From Bacteroidaceae bacterium (GTDB lineage: Bacteria > Bacteroidota > Bacteroidia > Bacteroidales > Bacteroidaceae): DNA of 33,055 nt. Position 1 is the stretch's first letter; the number at the start of each line of letters is the position of its first letter. Shown one piece after another: positions 1 through 7,182 of the stretch. The translations under genes and the position numbers were made by a program. The DNA is taken from contig CAAGHW010000079.1 in assembly GCA_900769765.1 (NCBI GenBank), positions 1-33,055 on the forward strand, written 5' to 3'. A model generated the notes under the pieces. The model saw only the letters and a list, made by a program, of their open reading frames with translations, was not told the origin of the DNA and made no database searches.

Positions 1-255
1 CGCAGAAAAGAGCTGTACGATGCACGCAACGGCAAGAAAGAGGACGAAGTTTCACAGAGCGAGAAAGATGAACTGTTCGAGGTGGAGAAAGAGATTACCG
101 CCGCAAAGAGCGAGAAGGAAGGAATCCTCGCGGAATATGCAGCAAATGACAACACCGTAAAACAGCTTATAGACATAACATTGTTGCAGAACAACATGCT
201 CACAGGCGAGGCTTTGAACAACTTCGTAAAGCGTAGCATTGAGTTGATGCAGTAA
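1..255 (+). CDS. htpG: Molecular chaperone HtpG (Hsp90 family), C-terminal end only
   Basis: Reading frame 1 is open from the window edge and stops at TAA 253-255, giving 84 residues. The piece is rich in charged residues and ends LLQNNMLTGEALNNFVKRSI then ELMQ. That resembles the C-terminal dimerisation region of Bacteroidetes HtpG, which ends in a similar GEALxNFVKRSI motif. HtpG is a cytosolic ATP-dependent Hsp90 chaperone. The ATPase and middle domains lie outside the window, so the call rests on the tail alone. The gene converges on the minus-strand nuclease gene and shares a hairpin terminator with it. Confidence 0.8.
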   Translation, partial: RRKELYDARNGKKEDEVSQSEKDELFEVEKEITAAKSEKEGILAEYAANDNTVKQLIDITLLQNNMLTGEALNNFVKRSIELMQ

Positions 256-267
256 GCAATGTAAACA

Positions 268-322
268 GATTATCCAAAAAATAAAGTCCAACTATCAGTT
301 GGACTTTATTTTTTGGATAATC
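268..322. terminator. Perfect 26-bp-arm bidirectional hairpin terminator between htpG and the nuclease gene
   Basis: Arms 268-293 and 297-322 are exact reverse complements with a 3-nt loop (atc). The stem carries A/T runs on both sides, so it can work in either direction. The minus-strand nuclease gene stops at 295-297, so its last eight codons lie inside the stem. Confidence 0.9.
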
Positions 323-1083
323 ATTGCCACCTCGCGTTCCATCGGAGGAATAGGCACAACCCTGTATGTAGGCAACTCGGGGTGCAACACCACCAGATTC
401 ATACGGCTTATTTTTATGCCATAGTTCTTTTGAAGGATATAACGGTAGAGGTTCTGTTGCAGGCAATAATGAATATACGATGTGTCTGTGAGATGTTCAA
501 GACCGTTCAAGCCGTTCGCCCAACGGTTGCGCTCTGTAGGGTCAATCTTGTTACTGCGTTTCCAGTCATATATCTCGTATGTGCCGTCAGCGCATTCACA
601 AACAAAATCGAGTGTTCCCGCAATACGAGCCTCAACATCATACACACGCCACTCGGTGCGGAAAGGCTTGAAAGGCACATTCCGTTCAAAAGCCTTGAAA
701 TAACTCCATTCGCGTGAAATGTCAACAACAGCATTGTGCTTGACATAGCTACCGTTGTAGTTCACATCACACAAAAGGTCGGGTAGCTGCTTGCCGTTCA
801 GATAATCTTCAATCTGCTTATGCAGGAAAGTTCCTGCCTGGCTGGCAACGGCACCCTTACAATCCCATGCTTCGCGCAGCTTCGCAGCCTCGAGTTCATT
901 TCCGAAGCATTTCTTCAGGCTTATACCTACGGCATCGAACTCCCTGAAGAACATTCCGACAACATTACTCACCGAGCGCAATTCAATGTCGCCGAACGAA
1001 TAACGGTGTGCATCTTCATCAAAAGAGAGTTTTCCATCCTGCTCGAAAACAATATCCGAGCCATTAAGATTTATATTTGTCAT
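295..1083 (-). CDS. PD-(D/E)XK nuclease-like protein (RecB/Cas4-like fold)
   Basis: This 262-residue protein has the RecB-type nuclease motifs in order: GTFLHKQIEDYL (H88, E92), AGTLDFV (D159), YEIYDWKRS (D173, K175) and a downstream QxxxY (Q209-Y213). The N-terminal part has an HRY...SVSNVV pattern typical of stand-alone phage-like RecB-family exonucleases. It is therefore predicted to be a metal-dependent DNA nuclease with an intact catalytic core; there is no helicase domain and no iron-sulfur cysteine set. It lies 27 nt downstream of holA on the same strand, so the two are probably cotranscribed. The physiological substrate is unknown. The 3' end is embedded in the shared terminator stem. 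Confidence 0.75.
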   Translation of the reverse strand: MTNINLNGSDIVFEQDGKLSFDEDAHRYSFGDIELRSVSNVVGMFFREFDAVGISLKKCFGNELEAAKLREAWDCKGAVASQAGTFLHKQIEDYLNGKQLPDLLCDVNYNGSYVKHNAVVDISREWSYFKAFERNVPFKPFRTEWRVYDVEARIAGTLDFVCECADGTYEIYDWKRSNKIDPTERNRWANGLNGLEHLTDTSYIHYCLQQNLYRYILQKNYGIKISRMNLVVLHPELPTYRVVPIPPMEREVAMIIQKIKSN

Positions 1084-1110
1084 AATTCAATGTTTTTCAA
1101 TTAAACAGCA

Positions 1111-2124
1111 TCAATGCAGAATCTTGTACAGCAATTCACGCATAATCTCGCCATCGGGCAATTGTGTTCCCTCTGCGCCCTTTGACTGGGCATCGGCAAG
1201 ACGTATAAGATGCAATATCTCCATCACATGCATGGCACGATAGTTCTTCATTGCCTTTATGTAATCCCCTACTCCCCATGCGCTACGCAAGCCCAGGAAT
1301 TCAGCAACACCGCGCTCGCTCTTGTCGGGAGCATAGTAACACATCATCACATTCGAGAAGAAGCTGAAAAGCAACGCCAAAGTCATCTGTATGGGATTCT
1401 TCTTGGGGTTACGGGCAAAATATTGGATTATCTTGTTTGCCTTGAGTATATCCTTATTCACCAAGGCGTTCTGCAACTCGAAGTTATTGTATTCCTTGCT
1501 TATACCGATATGTTCCTCCACCAGCTCAGGAGTAATATTCACACAACCTTGCGGCAAGGCTATAGCAAGCTTGTCAATCTCGCCTGCCATACGCGAGAGG
1601 TCGGCACCCACCGACTCACGCATCATAAGCACCGACTTATTGTCGGCAACAAGACCTTTCTCGCGCAGATAACTGTTGATGAAAGCCGGCAGCTGATCCT
1701 CGCGCATCTTCTTGGAATCGAGGACAACACCGCTACGTTCCAATTCCGTCGCCACCTTCTTGCGTTTGTCAAGAGCGCCGTTCTTGTGGGCAAAGACAAG
1801 TACCGTTGTAGGCTGAGGTGCCTGCAGATAATAGAGCAACGAATCGATATTCTTCAACATCTGCGCCTCTTTGACAACAATAACCTGACGCTCGGCCATC
1901 ATAGGGAAACGCTTTGCAGCCGTAACAATGGTATCAATATCCGTATCAAGGCCATAATATACAGTCATATTGAAATCGCGTTCAAACTCATTGAGCGCGT
2001 TTTCCATTATGTAGTCGGTAATCCTGTCGGTAAAATAACCCTCCTCACCCATCAGGTAATACACAGGACGGTAAGTTCCGCCTTTCAACTCCGACATTAT
2101 GGTTTCGTATGTATATTTTGCCAT
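1111..2124 (-). CDS. holA: DNA polymerase III subunit delta (clamp loader)
   Basis: The 337-residue protein matches the HolA family in length and pattern. The N-terminal region (PVYYLMGEEGYFTDRI) resembles the start of domain I, followed by TVYYGLDTDIDTIVTAAKRFPMM and the VIVVKEAQ segment. The C-terminal domain III contains helical segments such as NPIQMTLALLFSFF. Delta is the clamp-loader subunit that opens the beta sliding clamp during replication. It starts at ATG 2124, downstream of a minus-strand TATCTTTG box (2188-2181), and probably leads an operon with the nuclease gene. The divergent gene at 2284 is also typical beside holA in Bacteroidetes. Confidence 0.92.
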   Translation of the reverse strand: MAKYTYETIMSELKGGTYRPVYYLMGEEGYFTDRITDYIMENALNEFERDFNMTVYYGLDTDIDTIVTAAKRFPMMAERQVIVVKEAQMLKNIDSLLYYLQAPQPTTVLVFAHKNGALDKRKKVATELERSGVVLDSKKMREDQLPAFINSYLREKGLVADNKSVLMMRESVGADLSRMAGEIDKLAIALPQGCVNITPELVEEHIGISKEYNNFELQNALVNKDILKANKIIQYFARNPKKNPIQMTLALLFSFFSNVMMCYYAPDKSERGVAEFLGLRSAWGVGDYIKAMKNYRAMHVMEILHLIRLADAQSKGAEGTQLPDGEIMRELLYKILH

Positions 2125-2161
2125 ATTTGCTTTTTAAGATACAAAATTCGGATAAATGCTA

Positions 2162-2188
2162 TATCTTTGCATTCAAATTACAAAGATA
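2162..2188. promoter_or_regulatory. Overlapping back-to-back -7 boxes for holA (minus) and the HsdR-N gene (plus)
   Basis: TATCTTTG at 2162-2169 on plus and the same box on minus (CAAAGATA at 2181-2188 on plus) match the Bacteroidetes -7 consensus TAnnTTTG and form an inverted pair 11 nt apart. Predicted start points nearly coincide near 2175, so the two promoters could exclude each other. Neither has a clear TTTG -33 box at the ideal distance. Confidence 0.5.
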
Positions 2189-2265
2189 CAAATAAACGAG
2201 CGAGAAATACGAAGCTTGCTTCAGTATTTTTCAAAGCGAGTGCAGAATATCTTCGATTATATCAA
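2178..2265 (+). repeat. Single copy of the ~84-bp dispersed hairpin/promoter repeat
   Basis: This stretch contains a hairpin at 2204-2232 (GAAATAC, then GAAGC paired with GCTTC), then GCGAGTGCAG and TATCTTCG at 2248-2255. The same order occurs in the tandem copies at 18266-18540. The distance between the two -7-like boxes (2162 and 2248) is 86 bp, close to the 84-85 bp tandem period. The second box points at the downstream gene starting at 2284. Confidence 0.6.
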
Positions 2266-2283
2266 AATCTCAAAGATAAACGA

Positions 2284-2748
2284 GTGAACAAAGCATTAAA
2301 CCTGCCTGCTTACGAAGCAAAAATAAATGAAGAGAACGGCAAACTGCGCATATTCGACAATTTGCGCAGATGCTATGTCGCACTCACTCCCGAAGAGTGG
2401 GTACGCCAGCACTTTGTGAATTATCTTGTAAACCACAAGGGTTACCCGACAAGCCTAACAGCCAACGAAGTGGCAATAAAACTCAACGAGACGAGCCGAC
2501 GCTGCGACACGGTGGTCTATGACAAACAACTGCAACCAAGAGTCATCGTCGAGTATAAAGCGCCTACCGTAAAGATTACCAAAGAGGTCTTTGCACAGAT
2601 TTCGCGTTACAACCTTGTCCTGAAGGTCGACTATCTTATCATAAGCAACGGACTGCAACACTACTGTTGCAAGATGAACTACGAAAAGCAGAGTTTCACT
2701 TTCCTGCACGAGATACCCGAATACTCTACAGTCACAGGAGCCGAATAA
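2284..2748 (+). CDS. HsdR N-terminal-like (type I restriction R subunit N-domain) protein
   Basis: The protein has about 154 residues from GTG 2284; the frame is open further upstream only as the antisense shadow of holA. Motifs include YVALTPEEWVRQHFVNYL, RCDTVVYD (catalytic Asp) and VIVEYKAP (ExK). These are the PD-(D/E)XK elements of the HSDR_N family. It is far too short to be a restriction subunit and lacks the helicase motor. Related small proteins often sit next to holA in Bacteroidetes; their role is unknown. The start codon is inferred: TATCTTCG at 2248-2255 ends 28 nt upstream, and homologues begin near the LNLPAYEAKI segment. Confidence 0.75.
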   Translation: MNKALNLPAYEAKINEENGKLRIFDNLRRCYVALTPEEWVRQHFVNYLVNHKGYPTSLTANEVAIKLNETSRRCDTVVYDKQLQPRVIVEYKAPTVKITKEVFAQISRYNLVLKVDYLIISNGLQHYCCKMNYEKQSFTFLHEIPEYSTVTGAE

Positions 2749-2766
2749 AATCCACTCGCTTACACC

Positions 2767-3678
2767 CTATCTCCTGTTTATTATATATATACCTGCCATA
2801 GCCAAACCAGCTGCAAGTATATATTTCCAATAAAACGGTTCAGACAAACATATACACGATGTTATTGCTCCAACCACAGGAATCAGCGAATTGAATATCG
2901 CAACCTTTCCTACGGGATTGCAACTGAGCAATTTGTTGTATAACGTGAATCCAAGTGTCGAAATGGATACCAGCAATGCCAGCAACACTATTCCCGTAAA
3001 TGTAACATATGGCAAGGTTCCGCCCATAACCACTCCCGGCAATATAAGCATCGCACCGCCAATGGCAAGACTGTATCCCGTACCCACGACAACATCCACA
3101 TGTTTGCCGAGCCCGCGTGTCATGAGACCGGCAAATGCCGAACAGAGAGCATTCAATATAATCATACCGTCGCCCATCATTGTGAAATCACCGTTGCTGC
3201 CCTTGCCCAGATTCAATGACAATATACCGGCAAAACCTATGACGCAACCGACTATTTTCTTAGCTGTCAATCTGTCGCTCTTGAAAAAGAGACAGGCAAG
3301 TAACACAAGCATGAACACACCGAGGGAGTTCAGGATTGCAGCCCTGGCACCGTCGCTATGCGACAGTCCTATATAGAAGAACGCATAATGGAACGTTGTG
3401 TTAAGCAAGGCATACATCAGAATATAGAATGCTCCGCCACTGCTTTTTACCTTAAAGTCACGTTTGAAGAAACGCGCAATAAGAAGTATCAGAAAACCCG
3501 AAATCAGGAAACGTACACCGGCAAACAGCATTTTACTGCCTGTCATCGACTGCGTTATACCGAACTCATCAAAACCCAACTTTATTAAAGGATAAGCCCA
3601 ACCCCACGATATGGCGGCAGACAACGCAAAAGTCACCACCCAAAAAGGTCTTTGGAAAATACTTTTCTCTGAATTCAT
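2767..3678 (-). CDS. EamA/DMT-family transporter
   Basis: This is a 303-residue integral membrane protein with about ten hydrophobic helices and two EamA-like halves. The first half begins AISWGWAYPLIKLGF and the second begins near NALCSAFAGLMTRGL. The family exports or imports small metabolites across the inner membrane, and the substrate cannot be read from sequence. I chose ATG 3678 (MNSEKSIF) over a 26-codon upstream extension because a TATCTTCG box on the minus strand (3707-3700) leaves a leader of about 15 nt before that ATG. The gene is divergent from the DUF1295 gene and converges with the HsdR-N gene, with only 18 nt between their stops. Confidence 0.85.
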   Translation of the reverse strand: MNSEKSIFQRPFWVVTFALSAAISWGWAYPLIKLGFDEFGITQSMTGSKMLFAGVRFLISGFLILLIARFFKRDFKVKSSGGAFYILMYALLNTTFHYAFFYIGLSHSDGARAAILNSLGVFMLVLLACLFFKSDRLTAKKIVGCVIGFAGILSLNLGKGSNGDFTMMGDGMIILNALCSAFAGLMTRGLGKHVDVVVGTGYSLAIGGAMLILPGVVMGGTLPYVTFTGIVLLALLVSISTLGFTLYNKLLSCNPVGKVAIFNSLIPVVGAITSCICLSEPFYWKYILAAGLAMAGIYIINRR

Positions 3679-3699
3679 AATCTTTTCTGTTTCGAAGCG

Positions 3700-3707
3700 C
3701 GAAGATA
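3700..3707 (-). promoter_or_regulatory. -7 box TATCTTCG for the EamA transporter
   Basis: On the minus strand, 3707-3700 reads TATCTTCG, and a second similar box (TATCTTTT) lies at 3718-3711. Transcription would begin about 15 nt before ATG 3678, which supports the shorter protein. Confidence 0.45.
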
Positions 3708-3877
3708 GTGAAAAGATACGAAAGAGGAAAAAGGGAGAAAAATTTCTGTTTGTCATATTATTTCATTTATTTTACACATTGAATAACATCTTGCACCGTT
3801 TATTGCAAGAGCAAAAGAGAATATCCGTTTGTTATAGCAGAAACAGATTTTTGGCAAACCCATTAAAATTCAACAAT

Positions 3878-4681
3878 ATGACTTACATGTGGATTCTTCT
3901 GGCACTCTCATTGGCTGTCTCATCGGTAGGTTGGCTCTATTTCATCTACTTTTTCAGCATCGGTTACGGTTTCACGATTTCTGTACTGGCGGTAGCAACA
4001 GCCATAATCTTCCGCGATGCAATAACACTTCCCATTGCATTGCTCTGCATGGTGCTGTTTATATACGGTATCCGTCTGGCACTATATCTTCTTATAAGAG
4101 AAAAGAAATCACAATCGTACCGAAAGATTCTTTACCAGCCCGACAGCACCAAGAAGAAACCTGCATTTGTAATGACAATGATATGGTTGTCGTGCGCGTT
4201 GCTGTATGTGGGACAGGCAAGCCCCGCCACATTCTACCTTTACAACACAGAGCAAGGGTTGCCGGTCAATGATGCTTGGGCATGGGCAGGAACAATCATT
4301 GCAGCCATAGGCATCGCAATAGAAGCCATTGCCGACGCACAGAAGAACAGAGCCAAGAAACACAATCCCGGCAGATATGTCGATACCGGACTCTACCGTA
4401 TCGTGCGTTGCCCAAACTACTTCGGCGAGGTGCTGATGTGGACTGGCAGCTTCATCATCTGCATCGGTGCATGCTGCAATGTATGGCAATGGATTATAGC
4501 CGCTTTGGGTTATATAGGCATTGTATATGTTATGTTCAGCGGAGCACGCCGTCTCGAGATGCGCCAAGAGGAGACATACGGCAAAGACCCAAACTTCAAG
4601 GCATACATAAAAAAGACACCATTGATTATTCCTTTTGTACCCATATACAGTGTAGCCAAATATAGTTGGTTGAAGGCATAG
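3878..4681 (+). CDS. DUF1295 / steroid 5-alpha-reductase-like membrane protein
   Basis: This 267-residue membrane protein has about six hydrophobic segments. Its signature, GLYRIVRCPNYFGE at residues 171-184, is the conserved core of DUF1295 proteins related to steroid 5-alpha-reductases and isoprenylcysteine methyltransferases. A probable lipid-modifying or NADPH-using enzyme in the inner membrane is the usual inference, but the substrate is unknown. ATG 3878 was chosen because the upstream frame is a low-complexity extension with no membrane character that crosses the divergent promoter region. rnz follows 43 nt downstream on the same strand. Confidence 0.82.
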   Translation: MTYMWILLALSLAVSSVGWLYFIYFFSIGYGFTISVLAVATAIIFRDAITLPIALLCMVLFIYGIRLALYLLIREKKSQSYRKILYQPDSTKKKPAFVMTMIWLSCALLYVGQASPATFYLYNTEQGLPVNDAWAWAGTIIAAIGIAIEAIADAQKNRAKKHNPGRYVDTGLYRIVRCPNYFGEVLMWTGSFIICIGACCNVWQWIIAALGYIGIVYVMFSGARRLEMRQEETYGKDPNFKAYIKKTPLIIPFVPIYSVAKYSWLKA

Positions 4682-4724
4682 CCCAGAGCGTCCTATCAAT
4701 CTTCGTCACAACACAAAAACGACT

Positions 4725-5639
4725 ATGGAACAATTTGAAATACATATATTGGGGTGTGGGTCGGCACTGCCTACAACACGCCACAATGCAAGTTCGCAGG
4801 TTATCAAGATTGGCAACAAGCAATTCATGATAGACTGTGGCGAGGGTACACAATTGCAACTTCGCAGGCAACACATACACTTCTCGTTCATCAACCACAT
4901 ATTCATTTCGCACCTGCATGGCGACCATTGCTTCGGACTTATTGGCCTGATATCCACTTTCGGCCTGTTGGGACGCACCGCACCGTTACACATATATGCC
5001 GATGCCATGCTCGAGAAGGTGATGAAGCCACAGCTCGACTTCTACTGCAAGGATATAAAGTTTCCGCTGTTTTTCCATAGCATCGACGCCGGCAAACATA
5101 GTGTGATATTCGAAGACAACACCATAACGGTAGAGACATTGCCGCTAAACCACAGAATGCCATGTTGCGGATTCCTGTTCAAGGAAAAGCCCAAGAGACG
5201 GCATTTGATAGGCGACATTGCCAATTTCTACAACATACCCATATATCAGCGACAGAGCATAAAGGATGGAGTCGATTTCATCACCCCCGACGGAGATGTC
5301 ATCCCCAACAGCAAGCTCACTAAAGATGCCGACCCGTCGCGCAGCTATGCATACTGCAGCGACACACGTCCATGCCCCGGCATATGCGAACACCTGAAAG
5401 GTGTCGATTTGCTCTATCACGAGGCCACATTTGCCGAGAGCGAGAAGGAGCGCGCAAAGACAACACACCACAGCACAGCAAGAGAGGCGGCCGAGATAGC
5501 CAAGAGAGCCGAAGTAAAGAGACTGCTCTTGGGACACTATTCATCGCGTTACGAAGATGAGAAGCAGCTGCTGAACGAAGCACGCGAGATATTCCCCGAC
5601 AGCGTCTGTGCAGATGAAGGTCTGGTTGTCAATATTTAA
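4725..5639 (+). CDS. rnz: Ribonuclease Z
   Basis: This 304-residue metallo-beta-lactamase-fold protein has FEIHILGCGSALPT at the start, the zinc motif HLHGDH at 63-68, NHR near residue 142, YCSDT (bridging Asp) and LLGHYSSRY near the C-terminus. Length and motif order match bacterial RNase Z. It is an endonuclease that removes the 3' trailer of tRNA precursors lacking an encoded CCA. That fits this window, where tRNA-Lys has no encoded CCA. The sigma factor gene starts 46 nt after the stop, so cotranscription is possible. Confidence 0.95.
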   Translation: MEQFEIHILGCGSALPTTRHNASSQVIKIGNKQFMIDCGEGTQLQLRRQHIHFSFINHIFISHLHGDHCFGLIGLISTFGLLGRTAPLHIYADAMLEKVMKPQLDFYCKDIKFPLFFHSIDAGKHSVIFEDNTITVETLPLNHRMPCCGFLFKEKPKRRHLIGDIANFYNIPIYQRQSIKDGVDFITPDGDVIPNSKLTKDADPSRSYAYCSDTRPCPGICEHLKGVDLLYHEATFAESEKERAKTTHHSTAREAAEIAKRAEVKRLLLGHYSSRYEDEKQLLNEAREIFPDSVCADEGLVVNI

Positions 5640-5685
5640 ACCTTTTTCCACAAAAGCCATCTAAAGAAAAAAACTACATAAATCC

Positions 5686-6234
5686 GTGGCAGACAACAAC
5701 GAGCAGATAATAGTGGAACAACTCAAGGACAGCACCTTGAGGAATGCAGCCTTTTCCGTTGTTGTAGATAAGTACAGCAAGAGAATCTATTGGCACATAC
5801 GCAATATGGTTCTCTCGCACGATGATGCCGACGACCTTGTACAGGAGACCTTCATAAAGGCATGGAAGAATATCGATGCCTTCCGTGGCGATTCCAGAAT
5901 TTCGACATGGCTATACAGGATAGCCATAAACGAGACCTTGGCTTTCCTAAAGAAAAAACAGATAGAGACCATCCCCATCGACAGCAAAGAGTTTGATTTT
6001 GCCGAGATAATAGAAAGTGATACCTTTTTCTGTGGCGACAAGGCCGACATCCTGTTCCATAAAGCAATAAACACCCTGCCCGAAAAACAACGCCTTGTTT
6101 TCAACATGAAATATTTCGAGGAGATGAAGTACGAGGACATGTCGGAAATTCTCGGAACAAGCATAGGTGCCCTGAAGGCATCATATCATATAGCAGTAAA
6201 AAAGATAGAGACATTCATAGAGGAGAACAATTAA
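5686..6234 (+). CDS. ECF-type RNA polymerase sigma-70 factor
   Basis: The 182-residue protein has sigma region 2 (DDADDLVQETFIKAW at 46-60, then GDSRISTWLYRIAIN) and region 4 near the C-terminus (LPEKQRLVFNMKYFEEMKYEDMS). Regions 1 and 3 are absent, as in extracytoplasmic-function sigma factors. It begins with GTG 5686. The two genes downstream, spaced 48 and 23 nt, encode a single-pass membrane protein and a periplasmic Spy-like protein. The set therefore reads as an envelope-stress sigma / anti-sigma / periplasmic effector operon. Confidence 0.92.
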   Translation: MADNNEQIIVEQLKDSTLRNAAFSVVVDKYSKRIYWHIRNMVLSHDDADDLVQETFIKAWKNIDAFRGDSRISTWLYRIAINETLAFLKKKQIETIPIDSKEFDFAEIIESDTFFCGDKADILFHKAINTLPEKQRLVFNMKYFEEMKYEDMSEILGTSIGALKASYHIAVKKIETFIEENN

Positions 6235-6282
6235 ACCATAGGCAAACAAAAACATCTAAATATTAAAACAGCAAGAGAAGAT

Positions 6283-6624
6283 ATGGAAATCGACGATTAT
6301 AAGAAAAGGAATTGCTTCAGGACCCCCGAAGGCTATTTCGACAATATGAACTCACGGATTAAAGAGGCTACATGCAGAAGCGTTGCAGCACTCCCTGACA
6401 AAAGAGGTTTCAAACAACGTATTGTCGGCATAATGAGCTATGCAGCCATGATAGCAATAGTAGCTGTTGTTGCAACAAACATAATCTTCAGACATACAAG
6501 CAACGACAGCAATACAAGCATGGCATTCGAAGAGTTTAACGACAGCGAATTCATCGACAACATGCTCACCAACTACCCTATCGACGAATACACCTTTTAC
6601 TGTTACCTTACAGGTACCGAATAA
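6283..6624 (+). CDS. Small single-pass membrane protein, candidate anti-sigma factor
   Basis: The 113-residue protein has a charged cytoplasmic N-terminus (MEIDDYKKRNCFRTPEGYFDN), one transmembrane helix at about 46-68 and an acidic outer tail. No recognised zinc anti-sigma motif (HxxxCxxC) is present. The call rests on position directly after an ECF sigma gene and on the topology, so it is inference. The RTPEGYFDN start resembles small proteins commonly found after ECF sigma genes in Bacteroidetes. Confidence 0.6.
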   Translation: MEIDDYKKRNCFRTPEGYFDNMNSRIKEATCRSVAALPDKRGFKQRIVGIMSYAAMIAIVAVVATNIIFRHTSNDSNTSMAFEEFNDSEFIDNMLTNYPIDEYTFYCYLTGTE

Positions 6625-6647
6625 GAAACAAGAAATAAGAAACAGAT

Positions 6648-7118
6648 ATGAAAAAGAGATTATTTACATTAGCCATAGCATTACTTGCAATAACGGTATC
6701 CATGGCACAGGAGCATAGCGGGCCAAAAGAGAAGAGACCATTCTCTCCCGAAGAGTTCAAGGCAAGACAAAGAACTTTCATCACAGAAAGGGCTGCGCTT
6801 ACAACCGAAGAGGCCGATGCCTTCTTTCCTCTGTTCTTTGAATTACAGAAAAAGAAATTCGAGATAGAGCATAACGTAAGGAAAGATGCGAGAAAGCCAC
6901 AAGGAGAAAAGATGAACGAAGAGGAGTGCCGAGAATTCGTGTACAGGATGGCTGACACAAAAATAGAGATTGCCCGACTCGAAAGAGAATATACCGACAA
7001 ATACCTGAATGTACTCAGCGCGTGCAAGCTGCAGAAAGTGCTGCATGCCGAGGGAGCATTCCAACGCCACCTCATGAAAGAGATGACAAAATTAAGGGCA
7101 GAAAGAAAAGATAAATAA
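6648..7118 (+). CDS. Periplasmic Spy/CpxP-like protein
   Basis: This 156-residue protein has a signal peptide (MKKRLFTLAIALLAITVSMAQ) followed by a charged, mostly helical domain. The FSPEEFKARQRTFITERAALT and EADAFFPLFFELQKKK segments resemble the helical repeats of Spy/CpxP-like periplasmic proteins, including Bacteroidetes forms with an LTxEEAxxFxPLxxE pattern. Such proteins act as periplasmic chaperones or stress sensors. It is last in the sigma operon and may be a target or feedback partner of the sigma factor. A perfect terminator follows 5 nt after the stop. Confidence 0.7.
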   Translation: MKKRLFTLAIALLAITVSMAQEHSGPKEKRPFSPEEFKARQRTFITERAALTTEEADAFFPLFFELQKKKFEIEHNVRKDARKPQGEKMNEEECREFVYRMADTKIEIARLEREYTDKYLNVLSACKLQKVLHAEGAFQRHLMKEMTKLRAERKDK

Positions 7119-7123
7119 CTGAC

Positions 7124-7173
7124 AATAAAAGAAATAGCGGTTACTTTGCAAAGTAACCGCTATTTCTTTTATT
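7124..7173. terminator. Perfect 50-bp palindromic terminator between convergent genes
   Basis: Arms 7124-7148 and 7149-7173 are exact reverse complements centred on TTTGCAAA, with A/T-rich outer ends. It lies between the Spy-like gene (plus, ends 7118) and the transglutaminase gene (minus, ends 7183), and can serve both. Confidence 0.9.
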
Positions 7174-7182
7174 CAAGATACA

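Noticed and set aside
313..717. Plus-strand 134-aa ORF opposite the nuclease gene
   Set aside because: It is the antisense shadow of a gene with clear catalytic motifs.
1210..2283. Plus-strand reading frame antisense to holA joined to the HsdR-N gene
   Set aside because: Only the part after 2284 has family similarity; the upstream part is the antisense shadow of holA.
3611..3877. N-terminal extension of the DUF1295 protein
   Set aside because: It crosses the divergent promoter region and the EamA start and has no membrane character, so ATG 3878 is preferred.
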